From NCBI RefSeq assembly GCF_029968015.1, contig NZ_JASCIS010000035.1:20963-84962 (forward strand): DNA of 64,000 nt, read 5' to 3'. Source of the stretch: Streptomyces luteolus (lineage in GTDB: Bacteria > Actinomycetota > Actinomycetes > Streptomycetales > Streptomycetaceae). Within the stretch, counting starts at the first letter, position 1; each line of letters begins with the position of its first letter. This document shows positions 45,707-52,723 of this stretch, piece by piece. The notes beneath the pieces are model-generated. The model saw nothing but the letters and a program-made list of their open reading frames with translations, was not told the DNA's origin and did no database searches. A program made the translations under genes and the position numbers.

Positions 45707-46969
45707 TCAGACGACCTCTTCGGGCGTGACCGTCGCGGTGATCCCGCGCGCGGCCAGGTGTTCCTTGTCGTGCGCGTACGCGGCGAGGACCACGGCGGGC
45801 CGTACGCCCTGCGCGGTGAGCGCGGCCCAGGCCTCGAAGAACGCACCGCCGGGCGCGCACACCGAGCGGTCCGGAGCGGTCACCGGATCGGTGTCCAGGA
45901 CCAGCGCGGTCGTACGGGGAGCCGGCCGGTGTTCGCGGCCGCGCCACTCCTCGACGATGCCCGCGATGGCCTTGCCCGCGGGTTTCACGGCCCGGTCGAC
46001 CGTCAACAGGCCCAGGGAGTACTCCAGTTCGGGGAAGTCGGCAAGGCCGCGCGAGACGTCGTGCGAGCACCACCAGGTGACACCCCACACATGCGCGCAG
46101 TCCAGGGCGTTCGCGACCGTCGCCTCGGTGAAGCGCGCGGCGTGCTCGGCGGGGATGTGCGGCGCGGGCGCCCCGACCTCCTGCAGCCACACCGGCCTGT
46201 GCGGGTCGGTGTGCCAGGCACGGGCCAGCTCGATCAGGTACGCGGCATGGTGCTCGGTGGCCGTGCCGGTGCGGCCGTGCCGCTGCGCCGTGCCGTTGAA
46301 CACCCAGGAGTGCACGGCGGTCGCGCCGCCGAGCCGGGCGGCCTGCGCGGGCGTGAAGGGGTGCCCGTCCTGGTACCAGGCGGCGTCGTACTCGGCGTGC
46401 AGATGCAGCCTGCCGGGCGCCCCGGCCTCGCAGGCGGCCAGCATCCGCTCCAGCCAACGCGCCGCCTGCTCGGGGGAGATGCGGTCAGGATCCGGGTGCG
46501 GGTCGTACGAGAACTGGTTGACCTCGTTGCCGACGGTCATGCCGAGGAAGTTCGGCCGGTCGGCGAGCGCGGCGGCCAGGGTGCGCAGGTACGCCTCCTG
46601 CCCGGCGACGACGTCCGGGTCGGTGAACAGGTTCCGGCGGTGCCAGGTCCGGGTCCACGCGGGCAGGAAGTCGAAGCTGGACAGGTGGCCCTGGAGCCCG
46701 TCGACGTTCACGTCGAGCCCGCGCTCGGCGGCCGCGTCGGCCAGGGCGACCAGCTGCTCGACGGCGCGGGGGCGGATCAGGGTGCGGTTCGGCTGGAACA
46801 GCGGCCACAGCGGGAAGACCCTGATGTGGTCGAGCCCGAGCTGCGCGATCGAGTCGAGGTCGGCCCGTACGGCATCGAGGTCGAAGTCGAGCCAGTGGTG
46901 GAACCAGCCTTGCGTGGGGGTGTAGTTGGCGCCGAAGCGGAGCTTTTGGGCGGTGGCAGGGTGCGGCAT
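45707..46969 (-). CDS. GH5-family glycosidase (GH5_18-like beta-mannosidase)
   Basis: 420 aa, ATG 46969. TIM-barrel glycosidase: RFGANYTPTQGWFHHWLDFD, ADLDSIAQLGLDHIRVFPLWPLFQPN, acid/base in MTVGNEVNQF (E149), nucleophile in RPVWLQEVGAP (E264). No signal peptide, so cytoplasmic. Sequence style and neighbours (GH85, GH38, sugar importer) fit the GH5_18 subgroup, known in Bifidobacterium to split Man-beta-1,4-GlcNAc of the N-glycan core. The subfamily assignment is inference. Confidence 0.82.
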   Translation of the reverse strand: MPHPATAQKLRFGANYTPTQGWFHHWLDFDLDAVRADLDSIAQLGLDHIRVFPLWPLFQPNRTLIRPRAVEQLVALADAAAERGLDVNVDGLQGHLSSFDFLPAWTRTWHRRNLFTDPDVVAGQEAYLRTLAAALADRPNFLGMTVGNEVNQFSYDPHPDPDRISPEQAARWLERMLAACEAGAPGRLHLHAEYDAAWYQDGHPFTPAQAARLGGATAVHSWVFNGTAQRHGRTGTATEHHAAYLIELARAWHTDPHRPVWLQEVGAPAPHIPAEHAARFTEATVANALDCAHVWGVTWWCSHDVSRGLADFPELEYSLGLLTVDRAVKPAGKAIAGIVEEWRGREHRPAPRTTALVLDTDPVTAPDRSVCAPGGAFFEAWAALTAQGVRPAVVLAAYAHDKEHLAARGITATVTPEEVV

Positions 46970-46994
46970 TCAGGTCCTATCGGGGGGTGACATC

Positions 46995-47017
46995 TCAGCC
47001 CGTCCGGCGTTTGAGGA
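46995..47017. repeat. Streptomyces intergenic palindromic element half-site
   Basis: TCAGCCCGTCCGGCGTTTGA, followed by GGA, matches one arm of the palindrome at 40479-40500 (TCAGCCCCTCCGGCGATTGA) with two differences. It lies between the GH5 and permease genes, without a full partner arm. It could be a decayed copy of a widespread repeated element. Confidence 0.8.
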
Positions 47018-47077
47018 CGAGCCCGAAGGGCGATCGACGGTGCGGTGGACGACGGTGCGCTGAAATCGCCGAGCGGC

Positions 47078-47926
47078 CTACCCCTTGACCGCCCCCTCAC
47101 CGACCCCCCGGAAAAAGAACCTCTGCAAGCAGGCGAACATCACGATCAGCGGGAGTACGGCGATGATGGTCCCGGCCGCGACCAGGCGCTGGTCGTGCGC
47201 GAACGTGCCGTGCAGATAGTTCAGGCCGATGGTGAGGGTGAAGTTGGACTGGTCGCTCAGCACGATCAGCGGCCACAGGAAGTCGTCCCAGGCGCCCATG
47301 AACGCGAAGATCGCGACGACCGCGAGCGTGCCCTTCACCGAGGGCAGCGCGATCCGCCAGAACCGCTGCCAGGCGTTGGCCCCGTCCACGTACGCGGCCT
47401 CCTCGACCTCGTACGGCAGGTTGGCGAAGGCGTTCCGCATCAGCAGCACGTTCATCGCGCCGATGCAGGCGGGCAGCACCACACCGACCAGGGTGTTGTT
47501 GAGCTGCAGCTCCCGCATCGTCATGAACTGGGCGATGATGATCGACTCGACGGGCACCAGCATCGCCATCACGAATACGACCAGGGCGGCCTTGCGGCCC
47601 CGGAAGCGCACCCTGGCCAGGGCGTATCCGGCCAGTGCGGCGCCCGCGCAGTTGGTGAGGACGTTGGCCGTGGCCACCTTCAGGGAGTTCAGGGCGAAGT
47701 CCCAGACGGGGATGAGGTCCGCGACCTTGGCGTAGTTGTCGAGCGTCGGGTCGCCCGGGAGCAGCTTCGGCGGGTAGCTGTAGATGTCCTCCGTCGGGCC
47801 CTTCAGGGAGGTCGACAGCTGCCACAGGAACGGGCCGACCATCAGCGCGAACACCGCGAGCAGCAGTGCGTACCGCAGTACCAACTGCCCTACGGGCAAC
47901 CGGCGTCCGCTCTGCCGCTGGTTCAT
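47078..47926 (-). CDS. Carbohydrate ABC transporter permease (MalG type)
   Basis: 282 aa, six transmembrane segments. ATG 47926 overlaps the stop of the preceding permease (ATGA). MalG-like features: LQLSTSLKGPTEDIYSYPPKLLPGDPTLDNYAKV after the first helix, and the EAA loop EEAAYVDGANAWQRFWRIALPSVKGTLAV. CUT1-family importers take up oligosaccharides; context points to N-glycan-derived sugars. No ATPase gene is present here, so a shared MsiK-like ATPase elsewhere would be needed. Confidence 0.94.
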   Translation of the reverse strand: MNQRQSGRRLPVGQLVLRYALLLAVFALMVGPFLWQLSTSLKGPTEDIYSYPPKLLPGDPTLDNYAKVADLIPVWDFALNSLKVATANVLTNCAGAALAGYALARVRFRGRKAALVVFVMAMLVPVESIIIAQFMTMRELQLNNTLVGVVLPACIGAMNVLLMRNAFANLPYEVEEAAYVDGANAWQRFWRIALPSVKGTLAVVAIFAFMGAWDDFLWPLIVLSDQSNFTLTIGLNYLHGTFAHDQRLVAAGTIIAVLPLIVMFACLQRFFFRGVGEGAVKG

Positions 47927-48834
47927 GCGTCCTCCCTGCGGTTGGCGCGCAGCACAAGGAGCATCAGGCCGAGGGTGATCACGAAGACCACCACCGAGAG
48001 CGCCGAGGCGTAGCCGACCCGGCCGCTGAGGCCCGTGCCGACCTGCTGCACCAGCATCACGAGCGTGGTGTCCGCGCCGCCGGGCCCGCCGCCGGGACCG
48101 GCGAGCAGATACACCTCGGAGAAGACCTTGAAGGCGTTGACCGAGGACAGCGCGGCGACCAGGACCATCGTCGAGCGGACCGCCGGGACGGTCACGGTAA
48201 AGAACCGGCGCACGGCTCCGGCGCCGTCCACGGCGCAGGCCTCGTGCAGCTCGCGGGGCACGTTGGCGAGCGCCGCCAAGTAAATGATCATGTAGTAGCC
48301 GAGGCCCTTCCAGACCGTCACCAGCATCGCGCTGAGCAGCAGCAGCCACTGGTCGCTGAGGAAGGACACCGTGCCGAGACCGAGCGCCCCGAGCACGGAG
48401 TTGACCAGGCCGCGGTCGTCGAGCATCCACACCCAGATCAGGCCGACGACCACCACGGACGCGACCACGGGCGTGTAGAACGCCGAACGGAAGAACGTAA
48501 TGCCGGGCAGGTGCCGCTGCACCAGGAGTGCGAGCAGCAGCGGCAGGATCACGAGCAGCGGCACGGCGCCCAGGACGTACAGGACACTATTGCGCAGCCC
48601 GGTCCAGAACATGTCGTCGTGGACCAGCTCCTGGTAGTTGGCGCCGCCCACGTACTGCCCGTCGATCAGCGTGCGCTTGTCGGTGAAGGAGTTGATCACC
48701 GTTGAGACGAACGGGTACAGGCTGAACCCGCCGACGATCAGCAGGCCGGGACCGAGGAACAGCCAGGGGCTGGAGGGGAGATGGGTACGGATGCGGCGGC
48801 TGGAGGGGAGGTGGGTACGGATGCGGCGGCTCAT
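47923..48834 (-). CDS. Carbohydrate ABC transporter permease (MalF type)
   Basis: 303 aa from ATG 48834. Transmembrane helices begin at PWLFLGPGLLIVGGFSLYPF; the EAA loop is HEACAVDGAGAVRRFFTVTVPAVRSTMV. The N-terminus carries a 30-bp tandem duplication (48770-48799 and 48800-48829, one mismatch), giving SRRIRTHLPS twice before the first helix. It is the partner of the MalG-type permease, with 4-nt overlap. Confidence 0.94.
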   Translation of the reverse strand: MSRRIRTHLPSSRRIRTHLPSSPWLFLGPGLLIVGGFSLYPFVSTVINSFTDKRTLIDGQYVGGANYQELVHDDMFWTGLRNSVLYVLGAVPLLVILPLLLALLVQRHLPGITFFRSAFYTPVVASVVVVGLIWVWMLDDRGLVNSVLGALGLGTVSFLSDQWLLLLSAMLVTVWKGLGYYMIIYLAALANVPRELHEACAVDGAGAVRRFFTVTVPAVRSTMVLVAALSSVNAFKVFSEVYLLAGPGGGPGGADTTLVMLVQQVGTGLSGRVGYASALSVVVFVITLGLMLLVLRANRREDA

Positions 48835-48851
48835 CTGCGGTACGTCCCGTC

Positions 48852-50204
48852 TCAGCCCGCGCTCTTCAGGAGCCGGTCGCACTCGGCCACGGCGTCGTCC
48901 AAGGCCTGCCGCGGGGACTTCTCGCCCTGCATGGCCTTGGCGACCTCGTTGCGCAGGACCGTCTTCATCTGGTCGCTGAACAGCACCGGGGTGTAATTCA
49001 CCGCGGTCTTCAGGGACTTGGCGGCCGCCACCCGCACCCGCGTCTCGTCCGTTCCGTCCTCCTCGGTGAAGAACGGGTCGTCGAGGCTGCCCTCGGTGGA
49101 CGGGAAGACCGTGACCTCGTGCGCGAAGTCCATCTGGTTCTCGGCGTTGGTCACGAAGTGCGCGAACGCGACAGCCGCCGGCTTGACCTCGCTCCGCGCG
49201 TTCACCATCAGGCCCTGCACGTACATGTTGTCCTTGCCGGTGTTGCTCACCGCGGGCGTGATGCCGATGTTCTTGTAGAGGCTCGGCGCCTCCTTCTTGA
49301 ACTTGCCCAGATCCAGGGCGCTGCCCGGGTTCATGGCGATGGACTGCTGCTGGAACTTGCGGCCCGTCGCCTCGGCCTCGTTGGTCAGGGCCTGCGAGTC
49401 GAGGGCGCCCACGTCGTACAACTCCTTGTACTTCTTGAGGAGTTCGACGCCCTTCGCGTCGTCGAAGGTGAACTTCGTGCCCTGCTCGTCCATGAGCGGC
49501 ACGCCGTAGCGGCCGAAGTCCTCGATCGCCGGGGCGTTGCCGAGCATCGCGATCCTGCCCTTGCTCCGGTCCGCCATCTCCTTGGCGTCCTCGAAGAGCC
49601 GGTCGTACGTCGTCGGCGGCTTCTCGGGGTCGAGGCCCGCCTCCTTGAACAGCTTCTTGTTGTAGAACATCGGGCCGGTGTTCAGATACCAGGGAAAGGC
49701 GTACGTGCCCTCCATGCCCGGTATTTGGTGGCTCTTCCAGGCGCCGTCGAGGTATTCGTCCCTGTACTTGCCGGCCGCCTTGTCCAGGTCCAGGGCGAGG
49801 CCCGCCTTCGCCAGCGGGACGGCGAGGTCGGGGGAGACGTTCACGACATCGGGCAGGGTGCCGCCGGCGGCGTCGGCGCTGAGCTTGTCGGCGTAGTTCT
49901 CGGCGGGCTGGTCGATCCACTCGACCTTCGTGCCCGGGTGCTTCTGCTCGAAGTCGGCGATGAGGCCCTCGAAGTACTTCTTGAAGTTGGTTCTGAGGTT
50001 CCAGGTCTGGAACTCGACCGTGCCCTCGACCTTGCCGGACGCGCTGTCCGAGCCGGCACCGCCGGACGCCCCGCAGGCCGCCATGACGAGTGCGCACGCC
50101 GTGGCGATCGCGGTCGTGGTGGCGGCACGGCGGGCTGTACGGCGGGCCGCGCGGCGGGCTGTATGGCGGGCCGCGCGGCGCTCTTGTCGACGGGATATGC
50201 GCAT
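48852..50204 (-). CDS. Sugar ABC transporter substrate-binding lipoprotein
   Basis: 450 aa from ATG 50204, with GAGGAG 9 nt upstream. The long Arg/Ala-rich n-region contains a 24-bp tandem duplication (50129-50152, 50153-50176). The hydrophobic core ends at the lipobox VMAAC. The SBP type 1 domain follows: GTVEFQTWNLRTNFKKYFEGLIADFEQKHPGTKVEWID, DVVNVSPDLAVPLAKAGLALDLD, AFPWYLNTGPMFYNKKLFKEAGLD. First gene of the glycan operon. The promoter has the LacI-type operator in its spacer. Confidence 0.95.
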   Translation of the reverse strand: MRISRRQERRAARHTARRAARRTARRAATTTAIATACALVMAACGASGGAGSDSASGKVEGTVEFQTWNLRTNFKKYFEGLIADFEQKHPGTKVEWIDQPAENYADKLSADAAGGTLPDVVNVSPDLAVPLAKAGLALDLDKAAGKYRDEYLDGAWKSHQIPGMEGTYAFPWYLNTGPMFYNKKLFKEAGLDPEKPPTTYDRLFEDAKEMADRSKGRIAMLGNAPAIEDFGRYGVPLMDEQGTKFTFDDAKGVELLKKYKELYDVGALDSQALTNEAEATGRKFQQQSIAMNPGSALDLGKFKKEAPSLYKNIGITPAVSNTGKDNMYVQGLMVNARSEVKPAAVAFAHFVTNAENQMDFAHEVTVFPSTEGSLDDPFFTEEDGTDETRVRVAAAKSLKTAVNYTPVLFSDQMKTVLRNEVAKAMQGEKSPRQALDDAVAECDRLLKSAG

Positions 50205-50257
50205 GGCTTGCGGCTCCTCTGCTCGGACCGGAAACAACTCGGATGCGCGCAACCGAA

Positions 50258-50286
50258 GTTCTACTAATGCGGTTTAGCGGTGTCAA
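50258..50286 (-). promoter_or_regulatory. Promoter and LacI operator of the sugar-binding protein operon
   Basis: Minus strand: -35 TTGACA (50286-50281), 17-bp spacer, -10 TAGAAC (50263-50258). The spacer holds the operator ACTAATGCGGTTTAGC (plus strand, 50263-50278), the same as the LacI-promoter copy except for the first base. A repressor bound there would block RNA polymerase. Confidence 0.82.
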
Positions 50287-50349
50287 TGGTCCGGGCCCAA
50301 CCGACGCTTTGCTGCTGGCCATTGGCCCGGCTTCGAGTGAGGCGGGGGC

Positions 50350-50378
50350 TTGAGGAGCTAATGCGGTTTAGCTTAAAT
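50350..50378 (+). promoter_or_regulatory. Promoter and operator of the lacI-type gene
   Basis: Plus strand: TTGAGG (50350-50355), 17-bp spacer, TTAAAT (50373-50378). The spacer contains the dyad GCTAATGCGGTTTAGC (50357-50372; arms GCTAA and TTAGC). Autoregulation is likely. Just downstream, CGCGTATAC is repeated in tandem (50381-50398). Confidence 0.82.
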
Positions 50379-50424
50379 ACCGCGTATACCGCGTATACGT
50401 AGAGGAGCACGAGGAGCCCATGAC

Positions 50425-51462
50425 ATGACGCGTCGCCCCACCATCAAGGACATCGCGCGCCGGGCAGGGGTCTCGGAGAGCGCCGTCTCCTTCGCGCTCA
50501 ACGGCAGGCCGGGGGTCTCCCAGGGCACCAGGGACCGCGTCCAGCGCGTCGCCGAAGAGCTCGGCTGGCAGCCCAACAGCGCCGCCCGCGCCCTGTCGGG
50601 GCTGCGCGCCGGGTGCGTCGGCCTCGTGCTCGCGCGGCCCGCGCACACCCTGGGCGTCGAGTCGTTCTTCCTCCAACTCGTCTCCGGCGTACAGGAAGTG
50701 CTCGCCTCCCGGAAGGTGGCGCTGCTGTTCCAGGTGGTCGAGGACATCGACGCCGAGTGCGCGGTGCACCGGCGCTGGTGGGCCGAGAAGCGGGTCGACG
50801 GCGTGCTCATCGTGGACCCGCGCGCGCACGATCCGCGGCCCGCCCTGCTCTCCTCGCTCGGCCTGCCCGCCGTGGTCATCGGCGCGCCCGCGTCGGGTTC
50901 GGGCTCCGCCGAGCTGTCCACGGTGTGGGCCGACGACTCCGCCGCCATGGCCTCCGTACTCGCGCACCTCCACGAGCTCGGACACCGCCGCGTCGTGCAC
51001 GTCGCCGGACTGCCCGGCCTCGCCCACACCGAACGCCGGATCAGCTCACTGCGTACGGAGGCCTCCCGGCTCGGCCTCACCGACGCCCGCTCGGTCACCA
51101 CCGACTACTCCGACGCGGAGGGCGCCGAGGCCACCCGGCGCATCCTCGACGAGGCCGAACCGCCGACCGCGATCATCTACGACAACGACGTGATGGCCGT
51201 CGCGGGCGCCTCCGTCGCCGCCGAGCGCGGCACCGCCGTACCGGCCGAACTGTCCATCGTGGCCTGGGACGACTCGGCCCTCTGCCGCGTCACGCACCCC
51301 CGCCTGACCGCGCTCGTCCGGGACACGTCGGGGTTCGGCCGCCTGGCCGCACAGGAGCTTCTCGACCGGCTCGACGGGGGGCCGGTCCGCAGTATCCAGG
51401 CGGAGCTTCCTCGGTTGGAGCCGCGGGAGAGTACGGGGCGGGTGGGGGTGCGAGGCGTTTGA
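50425..51462 (+). CDS. LacI-family transcriptional regulator of the glycan operon
   Basis: 345 aa, ATG 50425 with GAGGAG upstream. N-terminal helix-turn-helix with hinge: PTIKDIARRAGVSESAVSFALNGRPGVSQGTRDRVQRVAEELGWQPNSAARALSG. Periplasmic-binding-like sensor domain: VGLVLARPAHTLGVESFFLQLVSGVQEVL, VIYDNDVMAVAGASVAAERG-type motif near 250, AELSIVAWDDSALCRVTHPRLTAL. Divergent from the importer operon. Two matching operators lie in the intergenic region. The inducer is presumably a mannose-containing oligosaccharide. Confidence 0.94.
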   Translation: MTRRPTIKDIARRAGVSESAVSFALNGRPGVSQGTRDRVQRVAEELGWQPNSAARALSGLRAGCVGLVLARPAHTLGVESFFLQLVSGVQEVLASRKVALLFQVVEDIDAECAVHRRWWAEKRVDGVLIVDPRAHDPRPALLSSLGLPAVVIGAPASGSGSAELSTVWADDSAAMASVLAHLHELGHRRVVHVAGLPGLAHTERRISSLRTEASRLGLTDARSVTTDYSDAEGAEATRRILDEAEPPTAIIYDNDVMAVAGASVAAERGTAVPAELSIVAWDDSALCRVTHPRLTALVRDTSGFGRLAAQELLDRLDGGPVRSIQAELPRLEPRESTGRVGVRGV

Positions 51463-51472
51463 TCCCCTCCCC

Positions 51473-51515
51473 GCCGGAGGGGCTGCTTTTAAGGGGCGCG
51501 GGGAACTGCGCGACC
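51473..51515. repeat. Streptomyces-type intergenic repeat
   Basis: GCCGGAGGGGCTG (51473-51485) matches the 40451 palindrome. It is followed by AAGGGGCGCGGGGAACTGCG, then CGACC (51491-51515), a sequence I know as abundant between genes in Streptomyces. It lies in the 153-bp gap between convergent lacI-type and TAXI genes, where it may act in termination. Confidence 0.6.
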
Positions 51516-51615
51516 GGCCACGGCGGCGCGAAAGCCGAACGACGGCCGAGAAGCGGGGCCCGGGGGCGCAGCCCCAGGAGCTGCCCGCTGAGGCCACCCG
51601 GCGCCGGTGCTACGA

Positions 51616-52611
51616 CTACGGCTTGACCGACCGGTAATAGCGGCGAGCGCCATCGTGCAGCGACAGCGGGTCCGTGTAGATCGCCGTACGCAGATCCACC
51701 AGCTGGGCCGCGTGGACCTTGCGGCCGATGTGGTCCCGGCTGTCGATCACCGTACGGGTCAGACGCTCGGTCAGAGCCGAATCCGCGCGGTCGGTGGTGA
51801 CCAGGAGGTTGGCCACCGCGATCGTCGGCACCGGGGTGTTCTCCCGCATGCCCGGGTACGCGTCGGCGGGCATCACCGCGGCCCGGTAGTACCGCGAGGC
51901 ACCGCCCTGCTTGTGCAGGCCCTTGACCAGGTCGTCCAGGCGGACCAGGCGGATGTCGGCGCGCTCCGACAGCTCCCGCACGATGGTCGTGGGCAGCCCG
52001 CCGGACCAGAAGAACGCCTCGATCTCGCCCTTCTCCAGCTGCTCCGGCGCCTTGTTTATGCCGCTCGGCTCGGCCTCGACGTCCTTCTCGGGGTCGAGCC
52101 CCGCCGCCCGCAGGACCCGCTCCGCGATCAGCCGTACGCCCGAGCCCTCCTGGCCGACGGCGACCCGCTTGCCGCGCAGATCGGCGGCCCGCGTCACGGT
52201 CGAGTCGTGCTTCACGACGAGTTGGACGTAGTCGTCGTAGAGCCGGGCGCAGCCGCGCAGGCGCTGCCAGCCGGGGCGCTCCTCCAGGCGGTACTTCTCC
52301 ACCGCGTCGGCCGCCGCGATCGTGTAGTCGGCCTTGCCCGCAGCGACCCGCGCCACGTTCGTCTGCGAGCCCTCGCTCTGCATCAGCTCCAGGTCGAGGT
52401 CGGGCAGATCGTCGGCGGCGGCGGTCTGGAGGAGCTGCCCGTACCGCTGGTAGACGCCCGACTGCAGGCCCGTACTGAAGACCACCTTCCCGCCCGGCGA
52501 TGACTCGCCGAGCGGCAGCAGCCACCAGAGCAGCAGCCCGAAGACCACCAGGGCGGCCGCGGAGCCCTGCAGGGCGCGGCGCCTGCTGATCCGGGGGAGT
52601 GCCTGCGACAT
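51616..52611 (-). CDS. TAXI-family TRAP transporter solute receptor
   Basis: 331 aa. Basic n-region RISRRRALQGS and one hydrophobic helix (ALVVFGLLLWWLLPL), no lipobox, so likely membrane-anchored. TAXI features: VVFSTGLQSGVYQRYGQLLQTAA, MQSEGSQTNVARVAAGKADYTIAAAD, DLRGKRVAVGQEGSGVRLIAERVL, IEAFFWSGGLPTTIVRELSERADIRLVRLDD. No TRAP membrane subunits are near, so the partner is elsewhere or the receptor has another role. Divergent from miaB. Confidence 0.9.
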   Translation of the reverse strand: MSQALPRISRRRALQGSAAALVVFGLLLWWLLPLGESSPGGKVVFSTGLQSGVYQRYGQLLQTAAADDLPDLDLELMQSEGSQTNVARVAAGKADYTIAAADAVEKYRLEERPGWQRLRGCARLYDDYVQLVVKHDSTVTRAADLRGKRVAVGQEGSGVRLIAERVLRAAGLDPEKDVEAEPSGINKAPEQLEKGEIEAFFWSGGLPTTIVRELSERADIRLVRLDDLVKGLHKQGGASRYYRAAVMPADAYPGMRENTPVPTIAVANLLVTTDRADSALTERLTRTVIDSRDHIGRKVHAAQLVDLRTAIYTDPLSLHDGARRYYRSVKP

Positions 52612-52723
52612 GACCGCGATCCTGCCAGCTCACCCCACCTGCCGACCAGGGCTCCCTCGCGCTTGCGGCCCTGACCCCGCCTCTCGTCCCGACGCTCCCC
52701 CGGACCCCCTTACCCTTGTCCGT

